DNA of 64,000 nucleotides from Bettongia penicillata ogilbyi. Taxonomy: Eukaryota > Chordata > Mammalia > Diprotodontia > Potoroidae. The stretch lies in contig JAJHZJ010000061.1 of NCBI GenBank assembly GCA_023548195.1, forward strand, positions 9,217,378 to 9,281,377. Reading direction: 5' to 3'. Below the pieces are notes generated by a model. That model searched no databases. It had not been told where the DNA came from and saw only the letters and a list, made by a program, of their open reading frames with translations. A program made the position numbers and the translations under genes. Positions 42,106-53,997 of the stretch are shown one piece after another. Numbering within the stretch: the stretch's first letter is position 1; every line of letters starts with the position of its first letter.

Positions 42106-42654
42106 AACTAAAAAAATGTTTTAATACAGTAGAGACTCAGGGACAAAGAAATTATGATCTGAGAACCAGACTAGCCAAGAATTACAAAAGGTTCTTCACC
42201 AGGTTGTCACAGGGTGATGAATTTTTTGGCTAAAGGGACTCTCAGAAAATCTACAAAGTTATAGGAAGGTTGCGATCAATTGGAGGAGAGGGAAACACAG
42301 ATGAAATTGGAGATCTTTGATGTCGTAAGGTAAATAAAACCCTATCTGGAAGCAGGAACATTAACTAAATGATTTCTCATTGTCTTTTCTAGCTCCAGGC
42401 TTCTGAGAAATTACTCTGTCTTAGTATTCTTATTTACAGCAGTATTTTTCTCCCAAGACCTGGATAAGGCCTTGTTAGAATCACCTTCCTGTTATATTTT
42501 AAAGAACAAAAATATAACCTTACCTGTTTGAAACAGTTAAAAACAATGAAACTTGCTTGATGGCAGAAGGATGGGATAGTTCTTTGTAAAGAGTTCCTTT
42601 CAGACTATTTCTGTGATTGTGTTATATATATATTTCTCTGAACATATACTATAT
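42106..42654. other. No feature recognised
   Basis: No repeat or exon supported. Confidence 0.4.
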
Positions 42655-42690
42655 TCAAGGAGTTTTTATTGAACACTTACTACATATAAC
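42655..42690 (-). mobile_element. L2 3' tail fragment
   Basis: tttttattgaacacttactacatataac. Confidence 0.45.
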
Positions 42691-42691
42691 A

Positions 42692-42932
42692 CAAGCATCT
42701 ACGTGGTACAGTGGATAGAGCTCTGGACATGAAATCAGGAAGACCTGCATTCAGATCCAATCTCAGACACTGTTCCACGTGGGCCTGACCAAATCACTTA
42801 ATCCCTACTAGCCTCATCTATAAAATGGGGATAATAACAGCACCTCTTAGGTTCATTGTGTTGAATGAGATAATATTTATAAAGCACTTTGCTAACCTTA
42901 AAGTACTATGTAAATGCTACCTATTGTTATAC
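42692..42932 (+). mobile_element. CORE-SINE (MIR/MAR-type), near complete
   Basis: catctacgtggtacagtggatagagctctggac to aagtactatgtaaatgctacctattgttat. Confidence 0.88.
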
Positions 42933-43299
42933 AAAACTCTATCATGGATTCTAGGTGTTGTCTGTCTAGAGTAATTCTTCTCTTCATCTGTAACACTGGA
43001 CCCAAATAGTAACAGTAATGACAAAAAATAATGTTCATAGCCTCTTCACTTCCAACCCATCATTCATCCAATGAGGATGGGGGGACTCCTGGGGAGAGCA
43101 GGGAATAGCAAAGTAGGAGAATGCCTGCCAAGGGGACATGCAACAGGACTTTTTAATTTGCTTGGGGAACATTATGGTAACTTTGAAGTCCAAGTAGGAA
43201 CCCTGAAACACTAGTGAATGCTTTAAACCCATTATTCTCTGCTAAAAATAACTGAGTACAGCTTCCAAGTCAAAGGGGAAGTCATACCAAAAAATCTTA
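42933..43299. other. No feature recognised
   Basis: No repeat or exon supported. The LINE that follows may begin near 43260. Confidence 0.35.
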
Positions 43300-44780
43300 A
43301 TAAATCTCTGATGGCCATGGATGATGTGAAGTTATATGCCTTCACTGAAAAACATATTGAACAGCTTTTGTATTTCATATGATCTTTCTTTAATGATACT
43401 AAAAGTCATTTGAACTTGATAAATGTAGAATTTTTAATGTAAAGATAGAAACTAAACACATTAATCTTGAAACCAGAGATAAAATTGAACTAATAGATAA
43501 AGATGTTTATAGATACCTTAAACTTCTCTAAGCAAAAAAAAAAAATCCCACAAACTATGAAAAAGCTATTGGTATATGTTCAAGAAACTTACTGGCATCC
43601 TGAAATAGTAAAAGTAATGACAAAAGCAATCACTTATATGGAGTTTTGAGGTTTGCAAAAAGTTTTATTCACATTATTTCATTTGATCACCTTGACAATC
43701 CCAGGAGATATATGTTGTGGTCATTATTCCCATCCTACAGATAGGAGTGAATTTAATTGCTTTGCCCAGGTTTACAGAGCTAAGAAGTACCTGAGGTGGA
43801 TTGAGTCTCTAATTGTGATTTCAGGTGCAGCATCCTCTACAGGCACTATACTACCTAGCTGCCTCAAAGCTCAATGGAAATAACATGCTAAAAGCAATTA
43901 CTAGCTGCATAATACCAGACTTAACATACACTTTTGGAGCTGCACAATGAACCACAACAGATGTGGAAGGTATCCTAATGGAAACTTGCACAATATCATT
44001 GAAAAAAAGAACCCCTCACCCTAATACCAGTCTGGAAATATGATACTTCCTTGTCATGGAATGAATAGGGTTGAAAGAAGTTCTTTGAAAATATTACAAA
44101 CAGGTCTGAAATTTATAAAAACACTTTTGGAAACAAGCAGACAATTCCCCAAGCAATAGTGAATGCCAAAAATTGGTATATGCCATTGGATTTGTTGAAT
44201 GTAACCATGTAAGTAGTTTACAACTGGACAGAACCCATGAGACAGCAAAGATCTTAGAGTGAAAGTCAAAGGCCTTCCCTTAGTGACATCCACATGAATG
44301 CAACCAATACTATGTCAACAAAGGCATTTAAAAAACAAGGCTATTGGGAAGATTTGCTTCTAGAAATGGAGGGGTTTATGTTAACAATTCTGGATTAGGT
44401 CAGATTCAGACCACCAGAAATTAAAGAAAGGTTATCCTTCAGGAGCCCAAATTTATTAATCAACGTAGATTATGCATGACAACAATAGAAACAGCATAAC
44501 ACATTACTGCAAGCTATAAAAATTTAGAGCCTGCCAAATACCTTACAAGCCATGAATTACTGGCTAGAATTCTATATCAGAAACCTATTCTCTTCCATAA
44601 AATGACAGATAATAAAATCCCTTAGTAACAAAGAAACCTCAACATATCCTTGAGAATTCTACAAATAAGATGTAAAAGAACTTGCTCATTTTCACAGAGA
44701 AAAATTATTGTCCACAGCCACCCAATAATACCATTGATCTGTAAAAATTTAAGAAAAGTGTTTTAGGGTGTCACTATACC
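43300..44780 (+). mobile_element. R4/Dong-like non-LTR retrotransposon relic
   Basis: Conceptual translation, with stops, gives AMDDVKLYAFTEK (43314-43352) at the RT metal-binding box. After the MIR insertion, LTYTFGAAQ-TTTDVEGI (43920-43975) and HPNTSL follow, as in the post-RT region of R4/Dong-type LINEs. Further pieces read NVDYA and NKETSTYP. The RT aspartates are kept, but at least a dozen stops and frameshifts break the protein. In live relatives this RT works with a restriction-like endonuclease. Clade assignment is by eye; the host relation to any mammalian Dong-R4 family needs a search. Confidence 0.6.
43620..43866 (-). mobile_element. CORE-SINE/MIR inserted in the R4/Dong-like relic
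   Basis: aatcacttatatggagttttgaggtttgcaaaaag..catcctacagataggag..cactatactacctagctgcc. LINE text continues on both sides, so the LINE is older than this MIR. Confidence 0.85.
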
Positions 44781-45602
44781 AAAATACTCATAATTTCCAA
44801 GTCATGTGGGGCAAAAGACCTTTTAAGATACAGACTTTGCAGAAGAAATCAAAATCAGGTAGGAGAGATGATGAAATATTGTCATCCTTTCTGCTACTGG
44901 AGTGGTACCAAGTATGCTTTCCATGAACCTAGAGAAGGTGAGTTTACAGCCCAGTGTTTTTATTCAGTTCCCCAAAGGAGATATTTCATTTACCTGTATA
45001 ATACTGAATGTAGAGCACTGAATATGTAGGATTGTGATTTGTCTTAGGACTATTCCTATCAGCACCTCATAAGAATCTGATAATAATGATAATATTGATA
45101 TATAGATAATGATTTAAGGTTTGCAAAAGTCTTCTATATATCTACAACACTGGATTTTTTCTGAGATTTTAGGGATCTGTGATTTACAGCCATTTGTATC
45201 ACTGGGAGAATATTGGTTTAAAAAAGATGGGTTCTTCTGGCATTAAGAAATTTAAGAACCGTTGGAACTCTCATATGTAAACCAGCACAGATATTGTCCA
45301 TGACATAGTTAAACACAGACATGTCTCTTATGCCTCACTTGCTTTTAATACTTAGTAAGATCTTAAACAAATTTTCCTCTATGGTCACATCTTCTATAGG
45401 ACCCAGTACAATTTTAATGCATACATGGGAGATGCCTTGCTTGAGGAGAAACATTAAAGTCACATTTTATTCCATTGGATCAAATGCTTTAAAAAAAATT
45501 TCAGAAATACTTGACAAAGAGGGTTCTTATAATTCCTGCATTTTTCAACCTTTTGTAGAACTGTGAAATTACTCAGTCACTTACCATCAGTTCACAGTGT
45601 CC
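44781..45602. other. Unassigned, possibly more LINE-derived sequence
   Basis: An 81-codon plus frame at 45321-45566 has no family I can name. The text could belong to a degraded LINE on either strand. Confidence 0.35.
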
Positions 45603-45790
45603 TAGATGCAGAACTGGAAGGAATCATAGAAGTCGTTAAGTCCAACCCCTTCAATTTACAAATGAGGAAACTGAAGCCTAGACAGGTAAAGTAATTTACC
45701 TAACGTCATGCAGTTAGTAAGTAACAAAGGTGTGTATTGAATCTAGGATTCTAACTTCAAATTTGGTGATGTCTCTACTTCACTATGGAG
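45603..45790 (-). mobile_element. MIR
   Basis: gaactggaaggaatcatagaagtcgttaagtccaacccc..acaaatgaggaaactgaagcc..tcatgcagttagtaag. Confidence 0.85.
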
Positions 45791-46525
45791 GTACAGATGG
45801 TCTCTATTTTGTCTAGGCACCAAGAAAGGGGTTCGTTCCAGGCATGGAAGGATGGTTTATTAAAAGCACAGGGAAGGTATATGGAATACTAAAAATCCTA
45901 AGAATTAAATTAATGTTTGTAGATGATTTAAGAACAGTGTGGTTCTTAGCATTTTCTGCTCCCTTTTCCTTCCTTCCCTTTTAATTGAATAAAAATTTCT
46001 TTTCTTTCACCGAAAAGTTGGTTTGTCTCAGTTTATCCCACCCTAGTTAGGAATCTACCATGGTGTTAATTAAATGAAGGAAGTCAGAGTGACTTTGAGC
46101 ACCTCACTGCAGGGAGGAGCTGCTGAATGATGTGCTCACAGGCTTCTGACAACAACTTGAGAACAGAAATGAAAAGGGAATTTTTTGCTGGTGTCTAAGG
46201 AGCTAACGGGTGGTGTTCTTAAGTGAAGTCTTATTAAGTGAATTCACTTTAAACACATGAAATGGAATTGAGAAATATCTACAGTGGGAGGAATAATTGC
46301 TAAGGAATTCAGAAAATAGATTCTGCATCGTTTTTGCCCTCACCTAGGAGTGACTGCAGTTGAAGTACTATAAAGTTTTTCTTCATGGAAGAAAAAAAAC
46401 TGGCTTAAATGAGAAGTAAAGAAATTATTGAAAAGTCTTCCTAATGAATTTCATTCAAGGAAAGTGAAACCTATTTTCCACATATTTTATTTTGTCCTCC
46501 CTTGTATCCACTTTTCCACTGAGGC
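45791..46525. other. No feature recognised
   Basis: No repeat or exon supported. Confidence 0.4.
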
Positions 46526-46640
46526 ATGTTGTAGCAGGAAGAACACTGCGTTTAGAACCAGAAAATGTGAATTTGAATTTAAGATCTGTTGTTTAGTACC
46601 TGTCTGACCTTATGCAAGTCTCCTCTCGTTGTCTTAGGTC
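46526..46640 (+). mobile_element. MIR, 5' half
   Basis: gttgtagcaggaagaacactgcgtttagaaccagaaaatgtg..tgtctgaccttatgcaagtc. Confidence 0.65.
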
Positions 46641-46724
46641 ATGGATGTCTAAGGTCTCTAAATCCTAACAACTCTAAGTCCCATAAACTACCGTCTATCA
46701 TTACTTCATGAAATAGAAAGTATA

Positions 46725-46880
46725 AAAATTATTCCCATTTTAAAGATGTGGGACGTGAGACATGAGGAGAGTTGAGTGACTTGTGGTCAAACTACTCGTT
46801 AAGGCTAGAGACAGGACAAGAATGCAAGTCACCTGACTCCCAGCCTCTGTTCTTCCTCCTGAACCACCTGACTACTAGGA
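46725..46880 (-). mobile_element. MIR
   Basis: ttattcccattttaaagatgtgggacgtgag..gttgagtgacttgtggtc..cctgaaccacctgac. Confidence 0.7.
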
Positions 46881-46909
46881 AAGCCCAGGGTTTGCAGCAG
46901 AGGGACGGC

Positions 46910-47250
46910 CTTCTCCTGGTCCCCTGAAGCCCATTTAAATCTGTTCACAACCTAGCTCCAACTGATCTTTCCACCTTATTCTATGTTATTCTCCTTCATG
47001 CACTCCGTACAGTCATGAGGGTCTTCTTGCTGTTCTACACACAAAACATTCCATCCCTCCATCTCTGGTCCCTTGAATCGTTTGTCATTCCTCCCCGCCC
47101 ATGGCCTCATACTTTCTCTCACCTTCCCCTCTTAGAACACCTACTTTCCTATGAAGCTCAGCTCAAGGGCCACCTTTTCTTACCTGAGATGCTAATACTT
47201 CCCTCTGCCAATTTCCTAATATTATTTTGCATATGTCTTATATAAACATT
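46910..47250 (+). mobile_element. L2 LINE 3' UTR
   Basis: aaatctgttcacaacctagctccaactgatctttccacc..tatgaagctcagctcaagggccacc. The terminal tail is replaced by (AT)n and a SINE-B-like element. Confidence 0.8.
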
Positions 47251-47270
47251 CATATATATATATATATATG
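47251..47270 (+). repeat. (AT)n microsatellite
   Basis: About 9 AT units at the junction between two repeats. Confidence 0.9.
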
Positions 47271-47646
47271 ACTCTTGAGTGAACTGGATTTAAGTAGGGC
47301 AGCTTCGTTCTCTCTTTAGAGACATTGAAGTCCAGAGGCAAGAAAAAGGTCAAGATGACTGGCAGTGGCTCATGTAGTGAACAACCTTGGCATCTTGGAT
47401 GTCTGACCAAGTTCTAAGCACTCCACAATGCTTCCTTTAGCTGCCTTCATGGACATTGGAATAAATTGTTCTCATCTGCCCACTCCACCAGGAGAAGTCT
47501 TTATGTGTTGGGGTGGTCATCCTTCTAATTCACTAATGAGTTGGAAGCCTGTTGGTCACCATCAATGTGGTTTAGACCATCTGCCAAGGCAGTTTGCCTA
47601 TTATGAATGTTACGGCTGCTTGGACCCACAGTTGAAGGTTGGGTGA
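47271..47646 (-). mobile_element. SINE-B-related element, long variant
   Basis: cttgagtgaactggatttaagtagggcagc..ccaccaggagaagtctttatg..ccatctgccaaggcagtttgcctattatgaatg. Shares its start with 32540-32575. Confidence 0.6.
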
Positions 47647-48491
47647 CAGGGAGATTCCAAAATCTACCTAAAAAGCAAAAAGCCCTAAAAAAGGAAAGAG
47701 CCAGGCAAGCCCTCTCATGAGAGGTACTAGTCCTCCCTAAATAACCCTACCCCCACCTCAGGTGTTTAGTTAATTCTAATTGATTGGTTGATTCCTCAAC
47801 CCACCACCACCAGCTCAAAGTAACAATGTCAATTTGGATTAAATATGGAAACCGGAAGATTTAAAGTAATATCAAATGGGAATCTTATAATTTTATTAAT
47901 GAGGGTGACTAAATTCCAAACATATTTCCTACCTGAGGTTAATGACTCCACAGTGTCTGATGACACTGGGACTAAATAGGATGCCAAACTTGATGCATGA
48001 AGTTTCAAGGGAGGTGCTATCAATGACATCAGGCCCAAAGGTCTGAACACTGGAATGTGACTAAGGAAAATTTGGTGATTTTTTTCCTAGATAAGAAGCT
48101 TGGGCTGAAAATGTTTAGATTGATAAGTACTCATTTATCTTCCATACCTCTAACAACCATTATGCCCTGAACGAAGGCCATCCAGGAAAAAGAACAGCCT
48201 AAGCAAGATCCCGAGCCAGGTCCCAGAAACAAGCAGAAGAGGGATTTCTCTCAGACAGCAGCACAGGACCTACATGTGAGTTATTCTCCCTTCCATCATA
48301 GTTGAGCAGAGTGGATACCCCATGACATATATTCAAGCATGCAAAAGTCTACGCTGTAGAGTCTATCATACAGTGTGATGTCAGAGTAGAACATGATGTG
48401 AGTACAAAATACAATTAAAATTCTGATGAAGGGACCTTTGTTTCCAGATGGAGGAGGAGTTAGAGAAAGCTTTACAAAGGAGTTTCTGAAG
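47647..48491. other. Unassigned single-copy-looking DNA
   Basis: No repeat, RNA gene or exon supported. Confidence 0.45.
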
Positions 48492-48718
48492 CAGTAGGTA
48501 GTGTAGCTTATAGACCAGATTCAAGGCCTCCCTCAGACACTTAACCAGCTATGTGACACCAAGCTAAGTCACTTAGCCACCCAGATTCGTCATCTGTAAA
48601 ATGGGAGTAAAAATAACACCTACCTTCCACAGTTGTTGTGAAGATAAAGTGAGATATTTGTAAAATGCTTTGCAAACCTTAAATTACCACGTAAATACTG
48701 TTATCATTATTGTTGTGA
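48492..48718 (+). mobile_element. CORE-SINE (MIR/MAR-type), near complete
   Basis: agtaggtagtgtagcttatagacc to tgcaaaccttaaattaccacgtaaatactgttatcattattg. Confidence 0.88.
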
Positions 48719-49316
48719 TATCTGGACCTTGAAGGATGTCAAATCTAGGACCATACATTTGAATCGTGTCCATTTCCTTTTGGACAATTTACTTTCCATA
48801 TTATGATTAACAAGAACACATCAAAGCACTGTATGATCCGAGAAAGGTTTTTGTTGGCACCTTGTAACTCCTAAGCAGCAGCATCAAGAGGGCTTAGGGA
48901 AAATATGCACCCCACTATGGTTCTTGGTTTTGAGGAATATCAGAAGGCCTGCTTGCTCGCAAACATCTGTCACCCTTGTTTGGTGGATGCTGAGATGATG
49001 AGATTTCTGTCCAGTCCTCTCAAAGTCAAAGTGAACAAATTAGCTGGATACTTAATAAGGCAAGATTAATTAATCTGACTAGTAACCAACCTCTTACCAT
49101 CCAGGATCACTTACCAGAGACCATTACCCAGATGGAGTGGGACACAGGACAGGTAATTCTCGAAAAGAGAGGGAAAAAAAAGAAAACACCCTTAACATAT
49201 GATGTTTTCTAACCTTGGAAGGGTTGTCATATTTGTGAACCTTGTACTAAATATTGTAAGGAATTTTGGAAATTCTGGACATTGAATAAGAAGGAGCTTA
49301 AAAATAGATGGCATTA
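48719..49316. other. No feature recognised
   Basis: No repeat or exon supported. Confidence 0.4.
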
Positions 49317-49495
49317 ATGTACAGCTTTGCATATATTATTTCACTTGACTCCACAATCCTTTGTAATGGATACTATAAGTATTATTATTTGTATTTTATA
49401 GTGGGAAAACAGAGGTTCATATTGACTAGGTGACACATCCATGGCCTCACAGTGAATGTCAGAGGCAAGATTTAATTTCAGGTTCTCTGTTTCCC
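49317..49495 (-). mobile_element. CORE-SINE/MIR
   Basis: tttgcatatattatttcacttgactccacaatcc..tagtgggaaaacagaggttc..ggcctcacagtgaatg. Confidence 0.75.
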
Positions 49496-50095
49496 AAGGT
49501 CAGGATTATAGTACAGTGATTCTTCCAAGGTCAAACAAGCAGGATTTGAATCTAGTTTTCTCCAAAGTGGACAGAAGGCTCTTTGTCCGTCATTCCACAC
49601 TGCCAGCCTCTCACAGGAAGATGGGAGGGGATGCCAGGGAACTAATTTTGCCTTCCTCCTGATTTTGCCTAGGGCAAGCCCTGATGACAGACTGATGTGC
49701 CTTGCTTTCAAATTCAGCCTTTTTTTTTGGTGGGCATAGTGAGAGGGGACTGGGAAATGTTCCTTCAGCTGGCAATGCCAGATAATTAAAGCCCTGGTGC
49801 CAAGTGGAAAGAAAGAAAAGAGGAGACTAATGCTGGAGACCAATTGACAGATGTGCTTATTGTACAGATAGGAATTCAGAAAACAGTGGAACGCCATCTG
49901 TGTTGAGAGCTGGCTGTTTGGATTGTGCAATTTTCGCCTAAGAAGACTGAGCATCAAACACCCAGGTTCCTGTTGACAGACCTGGCAGGAGAGCATATAC
50001 ACTGAACTCCAAAGGAATTTAACAAACATTCTCAGTACAGAGATCAGGAAGTGGGTGCCTTTGTTTGTACATCCTTCGTTTCTGAAGAAGACCAT
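49478..50095 (-). other. Longest open frame in the window (205 codons), probably not a gene
   Basis: ATG-to-stop frame on the minus strand. The first ~10 codons come from the 3' end of the SINE-B at 50068-50377 and the last few from a MIR; the middle (about 49500-50053) is unassigned DNA. I see no domain, signal peptide or homologue, and no promoter or splice context. Codons rich in Leu, Ser, His and Cys are what the local base composition would give. It could be a fortuitous frame or, less likely, a lineage-specific exon. Confidence 0.2.
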
Positions 50096-50377
50096 GCCAT
50101 CAGAGAAATGATGACATGACTGGCACTTGACTTTGTCTTGAGTGAGGGAGGGCTGTGCAGGTCACCAGCCTCACTTCTCCTCCAGAGCCATCTGAATCCA
50201 GTGACTAGGTATTCATCAGGATGACTGGAGATGACCCAGGATGAAGCAATTGGGGTTAAGTGACTTGCCCAAGGTCACAGAGCAAATGAGTGTCAAGTGT
50301 CTGAGGTGAGATTTGAACTCAGGTCCTCTTGACTCCTGCACTGGTGCTTTATCCACTGTACCACCTAGTTGCCCCAA
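50068..50377 (-). mobile_element. SINE-B, complete, with target-site duplication
   Basis: Runs from tacatccttcgtttctgaagaagacc to accacctagttgcccc. Flanked by ggtgcctttgtttg (50054-50067) and ggtgcatttgtttg (50378-50391), a 14-bp TSD with one mismatch. This is the best reference copy of SINE-B in the window. Confidence 0.96.
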
Positions 50378-50451
50378 GGTGCATTTGTTTGGGGCCTAAG
50401 AGAACAAAAGTTTCAGAAGTGTCTGTAGGATTAAAGGTAGACACTGTTTTA

Positions 50452-50660
50452 GAGGTGGTGTGTCATGCTGGATAGAAAGCTGGGCTTAGAGTTAGAAAGA
50501 CCTAGGTTCAAGTCTCACCTCAGATACTTACTAGTTGAGTGGTCGTGGGGAAATCACAATGTCTCTCTGCCTCAGTTTACTCTTCTGTATAATAAAGTGG
50601 ATGGACTTGATAGCTAGCTTTCAAGCTACCTTCCAGCACTAAATCTTTGATCTCATGGTC
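50452..50660 (+). mobile_element. MIR, near complete
   Basis: gctggatagaaagctgggcttagagttagaaagacctagg..ctgcctcagtttactcttctg..aagctaccttccagcac. Confidence 0.85.
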
Positions 50661-50667
50661 CTCTAGT

Positions 50668-50735
50668 CTCATTTCCAATCCTTACTAGCTATGTGACCTT
50701 GGGCAAGTCACTTAAGCTTTATGTATCTCGGACAT
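50668..50735 (+). mobile_element. MIR core fragment
   Basis: tccttactagctatgtgaccttgggcaagtcacttaagc. Confidence 0.7.
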
Positions 50736-50880
50736 CTCATTCTACCTTGAACACTGAATGAAATCACCATTCCAATACTCTGGAAAAGGAAAATTCAATG
50801 GCAAATATGTGTTGAATACAGTGGGGATATGTTGAAAGGAAACTGACATCAGGACCTGGATAGTTCTGCTTTTTGATATG

Positions 50881-50882
50881 AT

Positions 50883-50928
<46 letters not shown>

Positions 50929-50935
50929 AATATAC
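50881..50935 (+). repeat. (TA)n-(CA)n microsatellite
   Basis: About 14 TA units followed by about 8 CA units. Confidence 0.95.
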
Positions 50936-51116
50936 ATATAATGTATACAATTACATACATATATAATACAGATATATCTTATGGAAAGAAGCTAACTCAC
51001 TAATGCTATCAATATCTGTAATGCTTCCCTCTCCAAGAAGATGTTTTGATAGTGCAAAGAATTAAGGCAAATGCTTTGAACTATGGTTACATAGAAAGTT
51101 ACAAAGGAATGCACAT

Positions 51117-51410
51117 CTTATGATGAAAGGTGCTGTCCATCTCCAGAGAAAGAACTAGTGGAGCCTGGACGCAGAGCCAAGATACTTTTTCTTTATTTTC
51201 TTTATTTTTCTTGGGTTTTCCTTCACAGCATGACTTATGTGGAAATGTGTTTTGCATGACTACACATGTATATCCTATATCAAATTGCTTGCCTTCTCAA
51301 TGGAGAGATAGGGAAGGAGGGAGAGAATTTGGAATTCAAAATTTGGATGAAAATGTTAAAATTATTTTTGCATGTAATTGGGAAAAAATAAAATATTAAA
51401 TAAAAAACAA
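51117..51410 (+). mobile_element. L1 LINE 3' end (3' UTR only)
   Basis: ccatctccagagaaagaact..catgacttatgtggaaatgtgttttgcatgac..aatttggaattcaaaatttgg..gcatgtaattgggaaaaaataaa. TSD acaaaggaatgcacat (51101-51116) and acaaaggaatgtccat (51411-51426). Same terminus as the antisense L1 at 192-838. Confidence 0.93.
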
Positions 51411-51439
51411 ACAAAGGAATGTCCATGGGAGAAAGAAGA

Positions 51440-51650
51440 CAATATGGTCTGGTAGGAAAGGTGCTAGATTTGGAGTCAAGGGACCTGGGTTCAAATCTGA
51501 GTTCTCCTACTTATTACCTGTATGACCTCAGACAAATCATTCATTTCTCTGGCTCTCAGTTTCCTCCTCTGTAAAAAAAAAAGAGGCAGTTAAACTAGCT
51601 GACCTCTAAGATCCCTTCTAGTTCTAAATCTATGCTCCTATGATCTTTGG
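51440..51650 (+). mobile_element. MIR, near complete
   Basis: ggtgctagatttggagtcaagggacctgggttc..cctccaagatccc-type end with ctaagatcccttctagttc. Confidence 0.88.
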
Positions 51651-51689
51651 AAATTTCAGCCCAGGAAGAAAGGATACTAAGAGCATAAA

Positions 51690-51850
51690 AGGGAAATCAG
51701 AGGTCATCTAGTTTAACTCCTGAATTTTAGAGATGAGAAAACTGAAGCCCAGAAAAGAGAAATAATTTGTCCAAAGTCATCCAAGGAGCAAAGAGGAAGA
51801 AAAAGATTCATCCTAGCTCATAGTCTTCCTCTTTTACACTTTAGAGATCT
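51690..51850 (-). mobile_element. MIR
   Basis: gtcatctagtttaactcctgaattttagagatgagaaaactgaagccc..gtccaaagtcatcc. Confidence 0.8.
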
Positions 51851-51964
51851 ATGATTTCATCAGTGGGAGAAAGGAGGGTAGAACTTTGTCTACAGGTGTG
51901 ACTTATAACGCTCTCTGACCTTTAACAGATCATTTTAATGCATCCCTGTGGCAAAAAAATGAGA

Positions 51965-52050
51965 TGCTGAGATATTGGTAAAGTACTTAGCACAATGAGA
52001 TCAAATGAGATAATATTTGTAAAGTGCTTAGCATGATGTCTGTTTTATTA
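51965..52050 (+). mobile_element. CORE-SINE 3' fragment
   Basis: gtacttagcacaatgagatcaaatgagataatatttgtaaagtgcttagc. Confidence 0.65.
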
Positions 52051-52052
52051 TT

Positions 52053-52289
52053 GCGGTTGTTCAGTCATTTCAGTTGTGTCCAACTCTCCAAATGGGGTCA
52101 CCATATATTGGAGTGGTTTGCCATTTCCTTCCCCAGCTCATTTTACAAATGAGGAACTGAGGCCAGCAGGGTTAGGTGACTTGCCCAGGGTCATACAGCT
52201 AGTAAGTGTTTGAGGTCAGATTCGAATTCACCAAGATGAGTCTTCCTGACTCCAAACCCAGCACTCTATCTACTGCACCCCCTAGGTCC
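52053..52289 (-). mobile_element. SINE-A (tRNA-derived)
   Basis: ggttgttcagtcatttcagttgtgtccaactc to cagcactctatctactgcaccccc. Confidence 0.92.
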
Positions 52290-52324
52290 CCCCCCTTCCC
52301 CCCTTTCCCCATCCAGCCCCACCG

Positions 52325-52372
52325 TCAAGCTCACAGGAGATACTTAATAAATGCTTGTTCCTTCCTTTTTCT
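52325..52372 (+). mobile_element. L2/MIR 3' tail
   Basis: aagctcacaggagatacttaataaatgcttgttcc. Confidence 0.6.
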
Positions 52373-52989
52373 TCCTCCAAAAATTTCCTAAAAAATCACC
52401 ACTTGCTGGCTAACCCTTGAGGGAGCCATTTTATGTAGAAGGCCATTTTAGATAAATGACCAGAGGAAGAAGGAAATGTGATTGAAGACCTTGCAAACGG
52501 CCTATGCCTACTTCAAAGCAATATGTGATGAAACAGCCAGTCTCTCCACTATTTTGTGTTCTGTAACCACCAACAAATGGAAGCCTCTCTACCAAGGGAT
52601 GCCTTTCGAAGTTACAGAGCCTGTAATGTCCCCTGGCAATGAGCCTCTCTCCCCTTCTTTAGTTTGTTCTCAGAGGACAGATACACACTTAGTTATATAG
52701 ATCATTCCCGGAGACTTTCTAGCTGTGTAGGACCTGTCAGAGGCTGTGCTTCACTGGTCTGGCCCAGACAATCCAAGCTTGTCTCTACACCACAAAGAAG
52801 CACCCAAATCCAAAAGGTATAGTCTGTGCATGGCATTTCCTAGGTGTTAAATGTAGAAAATTCAGCAAAGGTATCATTCCAGTCTTCAAGGCATTCACAA
52901 TTGCATACAGGTAATATAACAGTGATAAACCTAATTTGATTTATCTTCCATCAAAAAAAAAGCAAGGGAAAGGTAAGTCATATATCTCA
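52373..52989. other. Unassigned single-copy-looking DNA
   Basis: No repeat, RNA gene or exon supported. Confidence 0.45.
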
Positions 52990-53470
52990 TAGCCTCTATT
53001 TTTTTTTACATTTTATCTTTTCAAATGCTAAAAATATTTATTTTTGCTCCTTCCTCTACCCCCTCAGTTTAAAAAATAATTCTTATAGCAAATCTGCATC
53101 ATCAAGCAAAAATAAATTCACACATCATCCATGCCAAAAAAAAAAGTTATGTCCTATTCTCTCTCTTGAGTCTAGTATCTCTCAGTTAGGAAGTGAGTTG
53201 CTTAGTTCATCGTGGAATTATGCTTCATCATTGCTTTGATCAGAGTTCTGATGTCTGTTAAAGCTGTTTGTCTCTACAATATTATTGTTTTTGTATAAAT
53301 TGATCTCCTCATCACACTGATCACTCTACTCTGCATCAGTTCCTACAAGGCTTTCCAGATTTCTCTGAACCCAAACTCGTCGTTTCTTATTTTTATGTTT
53401 ATACACTATAATTTGTTTAACTGATGGTAACCATCTTAGTTTCCAGTTCTTTGTCAATACAAAAAGGGTT
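52990..53470 (-). mobile_element. L1 LINE 3' end, older subfamily
   Basis: Minus strand carries a frame with LFVLTKNWKLRWLPS (ORF2 C-terminus) and a 3' UTR with gctccttcctctaccccctc on plus. More diverged than the copies at 0.2 and 51 kb. Confidence 0.65.
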
Positions 53471-53997
53471 GAAGCCCCACTCCCCACTTTAAAGCAATTT
53501 TTCCTATTATACATTGCATTTCTGTATACTGTGAGATGGAGAGAAGAACAGTAAATACGTTGAGAAAAGGAGAGAAAGAGAGACTAGAGGTAAAAGGCAC
53601 AGTAAGTAAATTGGAGCACAGATAAGAGAAAACAGGCAAAATCCTGATGAAGACCAGATAGTGAGCATGAAATTTGACATGGGCAGTCAGGCAGAGGAGA
53701 CTAAAATGTGGCACAGCATCTGAAAAGAAGCAGTGATAGCAATCAACTTTCCACTAGATATCACTTGTCCAGCCAGGTAGGCTACCTGCTCTGCTCAGCA
53801 TGGCCTGGCTGCCCAGTCAGACTTCTGCACCTGCTCCCGATCTGCTCCCTGGGGCTTCATTCTGGGAAGCAAACAGCAGGTACAGAAGGTCAGGGAGAGT
53901 TCAGGGTCACGTGGGATGCTGAAGCCAGTAGCCAAAGCCTACCTGCTGATGCCCTCTCCCTTCCTTTGAATGGACTGACTTCCTCCTTTCATTTTTC
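53471..53997. other. Unassigned single-copy-looking DNA
   Basis: A 120-codon plus frame starts at 53708 in relatively GC-rich sequence and runs into L2. No domain seen. Confidence 0.4.
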
